From an uncultured beta proteobacterium (lineage in GTDB: Bacteria; Pseudomonadota; Gammaproteobacteria; Burkholderiales; Rhodocyclaceae), in assembly GCA_903848955.1 (NCBI GenBank), contig CAINHS010000007.1, forward strand, positions 62,001 through 126,000: DNA of 64,000 nt, given 5' to 3'. The first letter of the stretch is position 1. Each line of letters starts with the position of its first letter. Under the pieces are notes generated by a model. That model was not told the origin of the DNA, ran no database searches, and saw only the letters and a list, made by a program, of their open reading frames with translations. This document shows, piece by piece, positions 1 to 12,096 of this stretch. A program made the translations under genes and the position numbers.

Positions 1-516
1 TACAACGGCATCCTCGATGGCTTGCCGAAGATCAGCCTCACCCCTGAAAACCTGCGCGCGCTGACCGGGCGTTTCGATGCCCTGCAAAAGCGCAGTCCGG
101 CAATGGAAGCTTTGCTGCTGCACCTGAGTCTGGCGCTGAATGACAGCCCCAAAATCGAACTCAACCGTCTTGTCTGGAAGCTGGCAGAACGCCCCGACGC
201 CGACGACAAGGCGCCGGAGAATGCAAAGCGGCCGGCGGACGCAACCCAGCCCGCGCCTCCCGCCGGCGCAGGAAACTGGGCCGTGATCGAGATTCAGGCG
301 CAGCTGCCGCTCGGCCTGATCGCCGATCAGCGCGGCCAGATCGAACTGATCGAACGCTTTGCCGCCCGGCTGCGCGACCCGAAAACGGATGTCAGGGTGC
401 TCAGCCGGCCCTTCGACATCGAGTCCGACAAGCCGCTCAAGAGTCTCGGCGAAGCAAGCGAGGCAAGATCCGCCGACGTGCCGAAGTTCAGCTTGCGTAT
501 TGCGCGCCAGTCATGA
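1..516 (+). CDS. Pilus/secretion assembly protein, 5'-truncated by the window edge
   Basis: The reading frame is open from base 1 to the TGA at 514-516, so this is the last 171 codons of a longer gene. The visible part has an amphipathic helical stretch (LRALTGRFDALQKRSPAME), a Pro/Ala-rich linker around residues 75-95, and an alpha/beta end (WAVIEIQAQLPLG...) resembling the periplasmic ferredoxin-like domains of PilN/GspL-type inner-membrane proteins. The genes that follow (coiled-coil membrane protein, small secreted protein, pseudopilins) support a type IV pilus-like assembly role. The exact family is not certain because the N-terminus is missing. Confidence 0.55.
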   Translation, partial: YNGILDGLPKISLTPENLRALTGRFDALQKRSPAMEALLLHLSLALNDSPKIELNRLVWKLAERPDADDKAPENAKRPADATQPAPPAGAGNWAVIEIQAQLPLGLIADQRGQIELIERFAARLRDPKTDVRVLSRPFDIESDKPLKSLGEASEARSADVPKFSLRIARQS

Positions 517-547
517 CCAATGCATCGCGACACAGGGCGGGGAACCC

Positions 548-1162
548 ATGAATCTGGACGCCAAAGATTTCAAGCGCCTGCAATGGGCGATCGCCTTCCT
601 GGTCGTCATGGGTCTGGTCGGCGGCGGCTCGGTATGGCGCGCCCTGCAGGAACAGAGCCGCGGCGAAAAAACCTTCCGCGCAGCCACCGCGGCGCAAAAA
701 GACATCCAGACCAAGCTTGCCAGGGCGCGCGAGGAGGAGCAGGAATTACGTGAAGAAATCGGGCGCTACCAGGCGCTCAAGGCGCGCGGCTATATCGGCC
801 CGGAAAAGCGTCTGGACTGGATCGAAACCATCGCCCGCATCAAGACCGCGCGCCGCATCTTCAAACTGGACTACGAATTCGCGCCGCAACGGCCTGTCGA
901 TGCCGGCATCGTTGCCGGAGGCGCAGCCGCCGGTGGCCATGAAATCATGTCCAGCCAGATGAAACTGCAACTGCAACTGCTGCACGAAGGCGAACTGCTG
1001 ACGTTTCTCGCCGAACTGCGCGACTCCGTGCAGGCCCTGATCCAGGTTCGCTCCTGCGCCATGGAACGCATTGCCCGCGGCAACGCCGACCCCGGCAACA
1101 ACGCCCAGTTGAAAGTCGAATGCATGCTCGAATGGATCACGCTGAAGGAAAACAAGCCATGA
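548..1162 (+). CDS. PilO/GspM-like inner-membrane assembly protein
   Basis: A 204-residue protein starting at ATG 548. One membrane helix lies at about residues 12-30 (WAIAFLVVMGLVGGGSVW), followed by a charged coiled coil at about 35-75 (REEEQELREEIGRYQAL), then a mixed alpha/beta periplasmic domain. This is the architecture of PilO/GspM-type platform proteins that pair with PilN/GspL. It follows the truncated gene by about 30 nt and overlaps the next gene by ATGA, so the cluster is translationally coupled. Assignment rests on architecture and context, not on a diagnostic motif. Confidence 0.5.
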   Translation: MNLDAKDFKRLQWAIAFLVVMGLVGGGSVWRALQEQSRGEKTFRAATAAQKDIQTKLARAREEEQELREEIGRYQALKARGYIGPEKRLDWIETIARIKTARRIFKLDYEFAPQRPVDAGIVAGGAAAGGHEIMSSQMKLQLQLLHEGELLTFLAELRDSVQALIQVRSCAMERIARGNADPGNNAQLKVECMLEWITLKENKP

Positions 1163-1605
1163 GACTGCCAAGCGGAATCGCGTCGGCTCTGCTCAGTCTG
1201 GTCACGCTCGTGCCGGCCCATGCCGCCGACGCCGCGGAACTCGGCCGCCTCTTCTTTACCCCGGAAAGGCGCGCCTCGCTGGAACGCCAACGCACCTTCA
1301 ACGTCCAGGAAGCGCAAACGCTGCAGGGCACCACCCTCAGCCTGGACGGCGTCGTCCATCGCTCCGGCGGCAAGGCGACCGTATGGATCAACCGTCAGGC
1401 ACAAACAGAGAGTGAAGGCGCACGCACCGGCGTCAGTGCCGTTACATCGCCCGCCACACCCGGCAGCGCACTGCTTGCGCCCGGCGACGAATCACCGTCC
1501 AAACTCAAGGTGGGCGAAGCCATCAACCGGACCTCCGGCGAGCGCAATACGCGTCTGGGCGGAGGTGTCGTGGTGACGCCCGCCACACCGTCCGCTCGGC
1601 GCTGA
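1159..1605 (+). CDS. Small secreted protein of the pilus cluster
   Basis: 148 residues. The start at ATG 1159 is set by the ATGA overlap with the preceding stop; an upstream in-frame ATG at 1120 would destroy the signal peptide. Residues 1-22 form a clear Sec signal peptide (hydrophobic core SALLSLVTLV, cleavage near AHA-AD). The mature part has the phrase LGRLFFTPERRASLERQR, which I associate with small pilus-cluster proteins of betaproteobacteria, then a short beta-rich stretch (LDGVVHRSGGKATVWINRQ) recalling the PilP/GspC homology fold, and a low-complexity C-terminus. A PilP-like role is an inference from position. Confidence 0.5.
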   Translation: MRLPSGIASALLSLVTLVPAHAADAAELGRLFFTPERRASLERQRTFNVQEAQTLQGTTLSLDGVVHRSGGKATVWINRQAQTESEGARTGVSAVTSPATPGSALLAPGDESPSKLKVGEAINRTSGERNTRLGGGVVVTPATPSARR

Positions 1606-1617
1606 CAGGGAATCGTG

Positions 1618-2574
1618 ATGGCTCGGCGGCGGTCGCTGGAACCGAATCAGCGCGGCCTGGCGCTGATCATGCTGATTTCCATCCTGGCGATGGGCGGACT
1701 GTATTTCTTCGTCAGCCAGTTCAATTCCGTGCGTGCCCACCAGGACCGCGACTTGAAGACTGCGCAGGCGCTGAAAATGGCTAAGGAGGCGCTCATTGCC
1801 TGGTCTGTCATGAGTACCACCGCACCGGGCCAACTACCCTGTCCGGAGGATACGTCGCTGATCGGCATGGCGACGGAAGGGCAGGCCATGGCCAGTTGCG
1901 GCAACACCTTGCGCATAGGCCGACTGCCCTGGAAAACGCTGAAGGTTGGCGACCTGCGCGACGGCTACGGCGAGCCGCTCTGGTATGCCCTTTCACCGGG
2001 CTTCCGCACCGTACCGATCAATTCGGCAACACCGGCGCAACTCACGCTGGACGGCACCGGTAGCGCCGTGGCCATCGTCTTTTCCCCCGGACCGCCGCTG
2101 GCCGGCCAGACCCGGCCTGCCATCAGCGCTGCCGTCCCGCCTGCCGTCGCCAACTATCTCGACCTGAGCAACGGCAGCGGGAGTACCGCGTTTGCAAGCA
2201 CGGGCAGTCCGGAGACGTTCAACGACACACTGCTGGCGATCAATAGTCAGGATCTTTTTTCCGCTGTCACCCCGCGCTTAGCCGGGGATCTTCGTGGCTA
2301 CCCCGGCAAGGGCCTGCAGGGATATATGGACATTCACGGCTATCTGCCTTGCGCAGCAACTGCGGCCAGCGCGGGGCTTCAAGTCGCACTGACTCCAACC
2401 GGTCTTTTCCCCTATAACGATCCGGACATGGCTTTCGACACCGCGACAAACAACCGCCTTGCGAACAACAATTGGTTTGGCATTCTCACTTACAGCGCGC
2501 CGGATTGCGGAACCGCAACGGCGATGTCCGCCACAATTACCATCGGGAGCAAAATTGTCTCACTCCGTTTCTGA
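1618..2574 (+). CDS. Pseudopilin-like membrane-anchored protein
   Basis: 318 residues from ATG 1618 (a GTG lies directly before it at 1615; the AGGG at 1607-1610 suits the ATG better). The N-terminus is positively charged then hydrophobic (GLALIMLISILAMGGLYFFV), like a type IV pilin helix but without a clean G-FTLIE site. The body shares the LPCP...C...G-LPW...D-G signature with the pseudopilin at 3485-4168, so the two are paralogues. A second LPC motif (GYLPCAATA) sits near residue 245. It ends just before a remnant of another prepilin start at 2641, suggesting local rearrangement at its 3' side. Probably a minor pilin or pseudopilin. Confidence 0.6.
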   Translation: MARRRSLEPNQRGLALIMLISILAMGGLYFFVSQFNSVRAHQDRDLKTAQALKMAKEALIAWSVMSTTAPGQLPCPEDTSLIGMATEGQAMASCGNTLRIGRLPWKTLKVGDLRDGYGEPLWYALSPGFRTVPINSATPAQLTLDGTGSAVAIVFSPGPPLAGQTRPAISAAVPPAVANYLDLSNGSGSTAFASTGSPETFNDTLLAINSQDLFSAVTPRLAGDLRGYPGKGLQGYMDIHGYLPCAATAASAGLQVALTPTGLFPYNDPDMAFDTATNNRLANNNWFGILTYSAPDCGTATAMSATITIGSKIVSLRF

Positions 2575-2640
2575 GGTCCAAGCGTTTGCGACCGGAATAC
2601 CGGTTCTCCATCGTCGGCCCGGTGCCAGCCGTCCGGCGAA

Positions 2641-2685
2641 GGCTTCACGCTGATTGAACTTACCATGGTGATGTTCGTCGTTGCC
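2641..2685 (+). repeat. 45-bp direct repeat copy 1: orphan prepilin N-terminus
   Basis: This 45-bp stretch encodes GFTLIELTMVMFVVA and matches 3515-3559 at 44 of 45 positions (A at 2662 against G at 3536). The frame continues only into unrelated sequence and stops at the TA start (2770), and no start codon precedes it, so it is a relic of a prepilin 5' end. The two copies flank the toxin-antitoxin pair. Confidence 0.8.
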
Positions 2686-2768
2686 ATGACACCCGCCGTC
2701 ACGCCAGCACCGACATTCGCCGTTCGTGTAAAGTCGCCATACTGGAAATCCAATCTCAGGAGGGGCCA

Positions 2769-2993
2769 ATGAATATTTCTGATCGCATCACCCTCGAACC
2801 AGGCAAAAGAGGCGGACGTCCATGTATCCGCGGCTTGCGCATTACGGTTTATGACATCCTGGCGATGCTTGCCGAAGGCATGGCTGAGAGTGAAATACTG
2901 GAAGATTTTCCCGAAATCGAGGCTGCCGACATACGCGCCTGCCTGGCGTACGCGGCCAAAAGGGAACAAAGCGTGATCAAGCTCGCCCCATGA
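2769..2993 (+). CDS. DUF433-type antitoxin
   Basis: 74 residues. The sequence (RITLEPGKRGGRPCIRGLRITVYDILAMLAEGM...EILEDFPEIEAADIRACLAYAA) is the typical DUF433 domain, a small winged-helix/VapB-like DNA-binding antitoxin. A strong Shine-Dalgarno (AGGAGGGG at 2759-2766) precedes the ATG. It overlaps the downstream PIN-like toxin by ATGA, the normal order for this family. It is expected to bind the toxin and autoregulate the operon. The pair sits inside the pilin cluster between two direct repeats, which points to acquisition. Confidence 0.85.
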   Translation: MNISDRITLEPGKRGGRPCIRGLRITVYDILAMLAEGMAESEILEDFPEIEAADIRACLAYAAKREQSVIKLAP

Positions 2994-3340
2994 AACTGCT
3001 ACTCGACGAGAACCTTTCTCGTCGGCTTGTGCCATTCCTGCAAAACGAATTCCCGGGCAGCACCCAGGTGACCCTAGTCGGCCTGGAACAAGCCGACGAC
3101 CGGACCGTCTGGCACTATGCAAAAGAATACGGATATGTAATCGTTACGCGCGATGCCGATTTCGAAGAACTTTCCTCAATTCACGGCGCTCCGCCGCACG
3201 TAATCTGGATAAGGACGCCGAACCAGGAAAAAGCAGCGGTGCTGAAATTGCTGCTCAAGCATCAAACAGTTCTCGATGAAGCATTACTGCAGACAGACGT
3301 CGCCTGTATAGAACTCGGCCCTCAGGGAGTCGATCAATAG
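2990..3340 (+). CDS. DUF5615 PIN-like toxin
   Basis: 116 residues. MKLLLDENLSRRLV at the N-terminus and VIVTRDADFEEL near residue 50 are the acidic motifs of DUF5615 PIN-like proteins (D6/E7 and the TRDxDF block), expected to coordinate Mg2+ for RNase activity as in VapC. Length is typical and the reading frame is intact. It forms an operon with the DUF433 antitoxin (4-nt overlap). Target RNA cannot be read from the sequence. Confidence 0.82.
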   Translation: MKLLLDENLSRRLVPFLQNEFPGSTQVTLVGLEQADDRTVWHYAKEYGYVIVTRDADFEELSSIHGAPPHVIWIRTPNQEKAAVLKLLLKHQTVLDEALLQTDVACIELGPQGVDQ

Positions 3341-3484
3341 CCCATGCAAACGGATCACATGAAGGTCGCCACTCTCCCGCCGGTACCGTCCCGGCGGACG
3401 CCGACCCACGGCGCGCAGAACAGCGTCCCTGCGGGACATGAAGCGAATCTGCCTGCCGGCGAAGGAGAGCGCCGGCCAGGCAAG

Positions 3485-4168
3485 GTGTGGCTCCGCACGG
3501 CTTCCGTCCAGCGTGGCTTCACGCTGATTGAACTTGCCATGGTGATGTTCGTCGTTGCCCTGTTGATAGGCGGCATGCTGCTGCCGCTGTCAGCACAGCG
3601 GGATTTGCGCAACAGCGGCGATACGGAGAAGGCCCTCGGCGAAATCCGTGAAGCTCTCATCGGCTTCGCCGCCAGTCATAGTGCAGCAGACGGCAAGCCT
3701 TACCTGCCCTGCCCCGATACCAATGACGATGGCGTCGAGGACCGGGCCGGCAACGTCTGCACAAACCAGGAAGGCCGCATCCCCTGGGTCGACCTCGGGC
3801 TCGGCCAAACCGATGCCTGGAACAACCGCTTCCGCTATCGCGTTACGCCGGCATTTTCGAACAATGCCATCGGATTCGCCCTGACCAGCACCAGCACGCT
3901 GCGCGTCTGCACGGACAGCACCTGCGCCGCGACGGTTGCCACAGCCGTTCCCGCCGTGATCGTCTCTCACGGCAAGAATGGCGCGGGCGCCTTCAACACG
4001 GCAGGAGGCACAAACGCGGTGGCTACGGATGCCAACGAACTCGAAAATACCGACGGCGACAACGATTTCGTCAGCAAGACGCCGGACCTGGGCTACGACG
4101 ACCTCGTCATCTGGCTTTCGCCGAACATTCTCTTCAGCCGCATGCTCACCGCCGGCCGCCTGCCCTGA
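3485..4168 (+). CDS. Type IV pilin-like prepilin (pseudopilin)
   Basis: 227 residues if translation starts at GTG 3485, which gives a short basic leader MWLRTASVQRG before FTLIELAMVMFVVALLIGG, a class III prepilin peptidase site with Glu at +5. The frame is open upstream to an ATG at 3344, but that would give a 57-residue leader of low-complexity sequence, unlikely for a prepilin. The body carries YLPCPD...C...GRIPW-DLGLG...DAW, the same signature as the 1618-2574 protein, with further Cys residues (LRVCTDSTCAA) likely disulfide-linked. Processed pseudopilin of the cluster. Confidence 0.7.
   Translation: MWLRTASVQRGFTLIELAMVMFVVALLIGGMLLPLSAQRDLRNSGDTEKALGEIREALIGFAASHSAADGKPYLPCPDTNDDGVEDRAGNVCTNQEGRIPWVDLGLGQTDAWNNRFRYRVTPAFSNNAIGFALTSTSTLRVCTDSTCAATVATAVPAVIVSHGKNGAGAFNTAGGTNAVATDANELENTDGDNDFVSKTPDLGYDDLVIWLSPNILFSRMLTAGRLP
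3515..3559 (+). repeat. 45-bp direct repeat copy 2, in the intact prepilin
   Basis: Encodes GFTLIELAMVMFVVA of the intact prepilin and matches 2641-2685 with one mismatch; the pair brackets the toxin-antitoxin module at a distance of 874 bp. Confidence 0.8.
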
Positions 4169-4180
4169 TCCGGGCGGTCG

Positions 4181-5191
4181 TCAGCCAAACCCGTCCGGGT
4201 TATTCCGCTGCCAGTTCCACGCATCGCGGCACATGTCTTGCAGCGTGCGCCGCGCCGTCCAGCCGAGGCGCTGCCTGGCCAGCGCGGGATCGCACCAGCA
4301 GGCGGCAACATCGCCCGGACGGCGCGCCACGATGCGACAGGGAATCGTCCGCCCGCTGGCCTGTTCGAAGGCCCGCACCAGATCCAGCACGCTATGGCCG
4401 CGGCCGCTGCCGAGGTTCGCGGTCAGCACCTCGCGCGGATCGCCCAGAGCCCACTCCAGCGCCGCCTGGTGCCCTTCCGCCAGATCCATGACATGGATGT
4501 AATCGCGGACACCGGTGCCGTCGGCCGTCGCATAGTCGCCGCCGAACACCTGCAGTTCGGGCCGGCGTCCGACCGCCACCTGGGTGACAAACGGCATCAG
4601 ATTGTTGGGTATGCCATTCGGGTCCTCGCCGATCAGCCCGCCGGGATGCGCACCCACCGGGTTGAAATAGCGCAGCAGGGCGATTGACCAGTCCGGCGCG
4701 GCGACGTGCAGGTCACGCAGAATGTCCTCGGCCATGCGCTTGCTGCGGCCATAGACGTTGGCCGGCCGCAGCGCGGCGGTTTCCGCAACCGGGCTGGAAT
4801 CCGGCTCGCCGTAAACAGTGGCGGACGAACTGAAGACGATCCGCTTCACCCCGGCCCGCGTCATGGCTTGCAGCAGAACCAGGGTGCCGCCGATGTTGTT
4901 GTCGTAGTAGCGCAGGGGCTGCTGTTCGGATTCGGCCACCGCCTTGAGCCCGGCAAAGTGGATCACGGCATCGACCGGATAGCGGCCGAAAACGGCGTCC
5001 ATGTCCTGCGCCGAACGCACGTCGCCCTGTACGCAGACAACCGGCCGGCCGGCGATGGCCTGCAGCCGCTCCACGCCGGGCGGCTTGCTGTTGCTGAAGT
5101 TGTCGAAGAGGACCACCTCATGGCCGGCCTCGAGCAGCACGGCGGCGGTATGCAAGCCGATGTAGCCGGCGCCGCCTGTCAGCAGAATCAT
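4181..5191 (-). CDS. galE: UDP-glucose 4-epimerase
   Basis: 336 residues, usual length. It interconverts UDP-glucose and UDP-galactose in the cytoplasm with bound NAD, supplying surface polysaccharide synthesis. Visible features: GGAGYIG nucleotide-binding loop at residues 6-12, HFAGLKAV, SSSATVYG with the catalytic Ser/Thr, the YGRSK (YxxxK) catalytic pair near 150, and RYFNPVGAHPGG. The C-terminal GSGRGHSVLDLVRAFE and ARRPGDVA blocks are typical of GalE. It converges with the pilin gene (12-nt gap) and is divergent from rpe. Confidence 0.95.
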   Translation of the reverse strand: MILLTGGAGYIGLHTAAVLLEAGHEVVLFDNFSNSKPPGVERLQAIAGRPVVCVQGDVRSAQDMDAVFGRYPVDAVIHFAGLKAVAESEQQPLRYYDNNIGGTLVLLQAMTRAGVKRIVFSSSATVYGEPDSSPVAETAALRPANVYGRSKRMAEDILRDLHVAAPDWSIALLRYFNPVGAHPGGLIGEDPNGIPNNLMPFVTQVAVGRRPELQVFGGDYATADGTGVRDYIHVMDLAEGHQAALEWALGDPREVLTANLGSGRGHSVLDLVRAFEQASGRTIPCRIVARRPGDVAACWCDPALARQRLGWTARRTLQDMCRDAWNWQRNNPDGFG

Positions 5192-5311
5192 TCGGAATCC
5201 CCATGAATCGATGGACGGATTCTAGCCGCGCTTATGGCCACCATCACATTTCCTGAATCCACCCCGCCGCGCCACCGGTAGAATCGCCGCATACCTTCTC
5301 AGGAGTTCGCC

Positions 5312-6001
5312 GTGTCCAAAGACTTCAGGATTGCCCCGAGCATTCTTTCCGCCAACTTCGCCAGGCTCGGCGAAGAAGTCGACAACGTTCTCGCCGCGGG
5401 CGCCGACATCGTCCATTTCGATGTCATGGACAACCATTATGTGCCGAACCTGACCATCGGTCCGCTGGTGTGCGAAGCCCTGCGCAAGCACGGCGTGACG
5501 GCGCCGATCGATGTGCATCTGATGGTCAAGCCGGTCGATCGCATCATTCCCGACTTCGCCAAGGCCGGCGCCACCTACATCACCTTCCATCCGGAAGCCT
5601 CGGAACATGTCGACCGTACCATCGGCCTGATCCGCGAGTGCGGCTGCAAGCCCGGGCTGGTGTTCAACCCGGCGACGCCGCTCGACGTCCTCGAGTACAC
5701 GCTGGACAAGCTCGACATGGTGCTGTTGATGAGCGTGAACCCCGGTTTCGGCGGCCAGAAGTTCATCCCCTACGTGCTCGACAAGGCGCGGCAGGTGAGC
5801 CGCATGATCGCCGCGCGCGGTCTCGACATCCGCCTCGAAATCGACGGCGGGGTAGGTCCTGGCAACATTCTGGAGGTGGCCAGGGCCGGGGTCGATACCT
5901 TCGTCGCCGGTTCCGCCGTGTTCGGCGCAGGACGCGATGCCGACCCCCATCGCTACGATACGGTGATTGCCGCCCTGCGCGCCGAACTGAACAAGGCCTG
6001 A
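5312..6001 (+). CDS. rpe: Ribulose-phosphate 3-epimerase
   Basis: 229 residues, full length. It interconverts ribulose-5-phosphate and xylulose-5-phosphate in the pentose phosphate/Calvin pathways. Family motifs: [15 protein letters not shown] at the N-terminus, [17 protein letters not shown] with the metal-binding His/Asp, [16 protein letters not shown], and [11 protein letters not shown]. The start is GTG 5312, preceded by CAGGAG at 5299-5304. In many proteobacteria rpe is directly followed by gph and trpE; here three signalling genes separate them. Confidence 0.95.
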   Translation: MSKDFRIAPSILSANFARLGEEVDNVLAAGADIVHFDVMDNHYVPNLTIGPLVCEALRKHGVTAPIDVHLMVKPVDRIIPDFAKAGATYITFHPEASEHVDRTIGLIRECGCKPGLVFNPATPLDVLEYTLDKLDMVLLMSVNPGFGGQKFIPYVLDKARQVSRMIAARGLDIRLEIDGGVGPGNILEVARAGVDTFVAGSAVFGAGRDADPHRYDTVIAALRAELNKA

Positions 6002-6256
6002 CTGCTTCTGCCTGCCGCGCCGCCAGCCCGGCGGTGCCGAGCACTCTGCCCGCACGCCATCCGGGAACGACGCGCCGTTCCGCGTCCAGCTACGTACCTA
6101 CCGCAGTTTGTCGCGTAATACACGGATTCACAAAGCATGGCGCCTTTGAGACGATCATGGCGGATATCCCGCTGCCGGATTCCCGGATTGCGGCACCCTC
6201 GCTGAGCCGGCGCGATGTCCAGCGGCTGCTCTCATCTGCCCTGAGGAGTGTCCGCC

Positions 6257-7108
6257 ATGTCCCTCGCCGTTCGCGCCTGCCTGCTGTGGCTGACGCTGCT
6301 TTCGCTCAGCATGGCCGCCTGCGGCCAGCCGGCCAGCGGGGCTTCGCGCGCGCTCACCGTGGCCGTGGTGCCGCAATTCACCTCCCTGCAGATTCACAAG
6401 GACTGGACGCCGTTTCTGGAAAGGGTAGCACGCGACAGCGGCGTGCCGCTCGCCCTCAAGACCTATCAGAGCATCCCGGCGTTCGAGGCGGACCTGCTCA
6501 AGGGCATACCCGACTTCGCCTTCATGAATCCCTACCACGCAGTCATGGCCATGCGTGCCGCCGGCTACCTGCCGCTGGTGCATGACAGCAAGCCGCTGAT
6601 CGGCCTGTTGCTGGTGCGCCGCGACAGCGCCGCGCGCACGGTCAAGGACCTGGCCGGCGGCAGGATTGCCTTCCCTGCGCCCAATGCCTTCAGCGCATCG
6701 CTCTACATCCGCGGCCTGCTCGCCGAACAGGAGGGCGTAAGGATCGAGCCGGTCTACGTCAAGACACATTCCAATGTCTTCCGCCATGTGATCCTCGGCG
6801 AGGCGGCTGCCGGCGGCACGGTCGGCAGCGTTTTCCAGCGCGAACCGGCAGCCGTGGTCGAGCAGTTGCGCGTGATTTTTGAAACCCCGGGCGTGACGCC
6901 GCACCCTCTGGCGGCTCACCCGCGAGTTGCCGCGTCACAGCGCAAGGCAGTGGCGGCGGCAATTCTGAAATTGCGCCAGGACGCGGGCGCCGCACCGCTG
7001 CTGCAGGCGGTGCAGATGGCCGAGCCGGTGGCCGCCGACTACGCCCGCGACTACCGGCCGCTGGAGCGGCTCAAGCTCGATAATTATCTGGTGGTGGAAA
7101 AGGAGTAA
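6257..7108 (+). CDS. PhnD-family periplasmic substrate-binding lipoprotein
   Basis: 283 residues from ATG 6257, chosen because GAGGAG at 6243-6248 is 8 nt upstream; a GTG at 6248 overlaps that site. The N-terminus is a lipoprotein signal (LLWLTLLSLSMAAC). The mature protein begins ALTVAVVPQFTSLQIHKDWTPFLERV and has DFAFMNPYHAVMA and GGRIAFPAPNAFSASLY, the pattern of phosphate/phosphite/phosphonate binding proteins (PhnD-like). No ABC permease or ATPase genes are nearby. It ends 5 nt before the hybrid histidine kinase, so it more likely presents an anion-like ligand to that sensor than to a transporter; this is inference. Confidence 0.8.
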   Translation: MSLAVRACLLWLTLLSLSMAACGQPASGASRALTVAVVPQFTSLQIHKDWTPFLERVARDSGVPLALKTYQSIPAFEADLLKGIPDFAFMNPYHAVMAMRAAGYLPLVHDSKPLIGLLLVRRDSAARTVKDLAGGRIAFPAPNAFSASLYIRGLLAEQEGVRIEPVYVKTHSNVFRHVILGEAAAGGTVGSVFQREPAAVVEQLRVIFETPGVTPHPLAAHPRVAASQRKAVAAAILKLRQDAGAAPLLQAVQMAEPVAADYARDYRPLERLKLDNYLVVEKE

Positions 7109-7113
7109 GGGCA

Positions 7114-10230
<3,117 letters not shown>

Positions 10231-10345
10231 GAGGCGGCGCAACGACTGATTCATGACGACCCATGGCATCGATGGTCCCGGATACGTTAAGATGCGCGTG
10301 GCGGAATCGGGGCGGTATTCGTAGCGAAAAGCGCAAGGGGTTTTC

Positions 10346-11995
10346 ATGAAAAGTTTCGACATTCGGGCAAAGCTGCTTGGTCTCGCGGCAATTGCCGTAT
10401 TCACGCTCTTGCTGGTCGGCGGGTTCTCCATCTGGCAAGCCGGCCGGCTGAATGCGCAGATCGAGAACGTGATCAATCTCCACCACAAGCTTCTTGGCGC
10501 AGTGGACGGCGCCCGCTCGGCTCAGGTGAGTTTCAAGATCCAGGTTCAGGAGTGGAAGAACATTCTGCTGCGCGGCAAGGATGCGGCGAGTTTCGACAAG
10601 CACCTGGCCGGCTTCGACAAGGAAGAGAAGGATGTCCTCGGCCGGCTCAGCAAACTCAAGAGCCTGATCGATGAACTGGGCATGGCTGATCGCGTCAGGG
10701 TGAACGAGACCATCGCCGAGTTTCAGAAACTCGGCCCGGCCTATCGCGAGGCGCTGAAATCCTACGACAGGAGTCAGCCGAATCCCGCCGCCGCGGTGGA
10801 TAGTCTGGTCAAGGGAATAGATCGCGCGCCGACGCAAATGATTGACGCAATTGCCGGCGAAGTTCAGAAAATCGCCGAGGAAACGGCAGCGCGCGAAATG
10901 GCAGCGGCGAAAGCCACATACAACGCGGTTCTTCTCTGGCTGGCGATTTTCCTTGTCGGCGCGGTTATTGCGCTGAGCTTGCTGGCATGGCTGCTGATCA
11001 ACGACATCACCCAGCCGATCGCCCGCCTGGAACAGGTCATGAGCCGGATCGCCGGCTCGAGCGATCTGACTCACCGTGCCGACGTCGACCGCAAGGACGA
11101 GATCGGCAGCATGGCCGAGGCATTCAATGTCATGGTTGCCAAGATGCAGATGCTGGTCGGCCAGGTGGCGGCCTCGGCGCGCTCGGTGAATTCGGCCGCC
11201 AACGACATGGCGACGATCGCCGAAATTCTGCACGCCAGTGCCGACGAGCAGTCGCAATCGGTTGCCAGCAATGCTGCCTCGATCGAACAACTCACGGTGT
11301 CGATCGCGACGGTGGCGGATACCGCCGACGACGTGCGCAAGCAGTCGGGCGAGAGCGTCGCCAATACCAGCGAGGGAAACCGCAAGGTGGCCGAACTGGT
11401 GGCGGAGATACATGGCATCGAGTCCACGGTTTCCGATATTGCCAAGGCGGTGGAAGAGTTCGTGCGCAGTACCAGCGCGATTACCGGGATGACGCAGGAA
11501 GTGCGCGAAATTGCGGACCAGACCAACCTCCTGGCGCTGAATGCGGCCATCGAAGCCGCGCGCGCCGGCGAGCAGGGGCGCGGCTTCGCCGTGGTGGCCG
11601 ACGAAGTAAGAAAACTGGCGGAAAAGTCCGGCAGTTCGGCATCGGAAATCGACGGCGTGGCGAAATCCATCATGCAGCAGACCAGCCGCGTGCGCAACGC
11701 CATCGAAGCAGGTCTGGCTTCGATTGAAGTCAGTTCCGGCCTCGCCAGTACTGTTGAAATGACCTTGCAGCAGGCGCGCACCGCAGTCGAACATTCGAAC
11801 AAGGGGGTCGACGAGATCGCCTGGTCGGTCAAGGAGCAGAAGACGGCAAGTACCGATATTGCCCAGAACATGGAACGGATCGCCCAGGCCGCCGAGGAAG
11901 CCAGCGCGGCGGCGGGGAAGATGAATGCCTCGGCCAGCGACCTGAGAAGTTCCGCCACCGATCTGAATGGTGCCATTGCCGGATTCCGGGTGTAA
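10346..11995 (+). CDS. Methyl-accepting chemotaxis protein
   Basis: 549 residues. Membrane helix 1 at about 11-32, periplasmic four-helix-bundle-type sensor to about 190, membrane helix 2 about 193-217 ([24 protein letters not shown]), HAMP about 218-270, then the cytoplasmic signalling hairpin. The conserved tip [21 protein letters not shown] and [17 protein letters not shown] are intact, so it should couple to CheW/CheA. It lies 115 nt after the hybrid kinase on the same strand and may form a functional set with it. No CheR/B-binding pentapeptide is seen at the C-terminus. Confidence 0.93.
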   Translation: MKSFDIRAKLLGLAAIAVFTLLLVGGFSIWQAGRLNAQIENVINLHHKLLGAVDGARSAQVSFKIQVQEWKNILLRGKDAASFDKHLAGFDKEEKDVLGRLSKLKSLIDELGMADRVRVNETIAEFQKLGPAYREALKSYDRSQPNPAAAVDSLVKGIDRAPTQMIDAIAGEVQKIAEETAAREMAAAKATYNAVLLWLAIFLVGAVIALSLLAWLLINDITQPIARLEQVMSRIAGSSDLTHRADVDRKDEIGSMAEAFNVMVAKMQMLVGQVAASARSVNSAANDMATIAEILHASADEQSQSVASNAASIEQLTVSIATVADTADDVRKQSGESVANTSEGNRKVAELVAEIHGIESTVSDIAKAVEEFVRSTSAITGMTQEVREIADQTNLLALNAAIEAARAGEQGRGFAVVADEVRKLAEKSGSSASEIDGVAKSIMQQTSRVRNAIEAGLASIEVSSGLASTVEMTLQQARTAVEHSNKGVDEIAWSVKEQKTASTDIAQNMERIAQAAEEASAAAGKMNASASDLRSSATDLNGAIAGFRV

Positions 11996-12025
11996 GCGCC
12001 GAAATCCGGAAACGCGCCGGATCCG

Positions 12026-12044
12026 GCCGGGGAGCTTCCCCGGC
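12026..12044 (+). terminator. GC-rich hairpin after the chemoreceptor
   Basis: GCCGGGGA and TCCCCGGC pair perfectly around a 3-nt loop, 30 nt after the chemoreceptor stop. There is no T-run behind it, so factor-independent termination is doubtful. Confidence 0.35.
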
Positions 12045-12096
12045 GAGCGGCACGCACTTCACTCACGCCGGCTGCTGCCCGCTCCATGAACATCGC

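Noticed and set aside
3344-3484. N-terminal extension of the prepilin from ATG 3344
   Set aside because: It would give a 57-residue leader of low-complexity sequence before the FTLIE site; prepilin leaders are short, and GTG 3485 gives an 11-residue basic leader.
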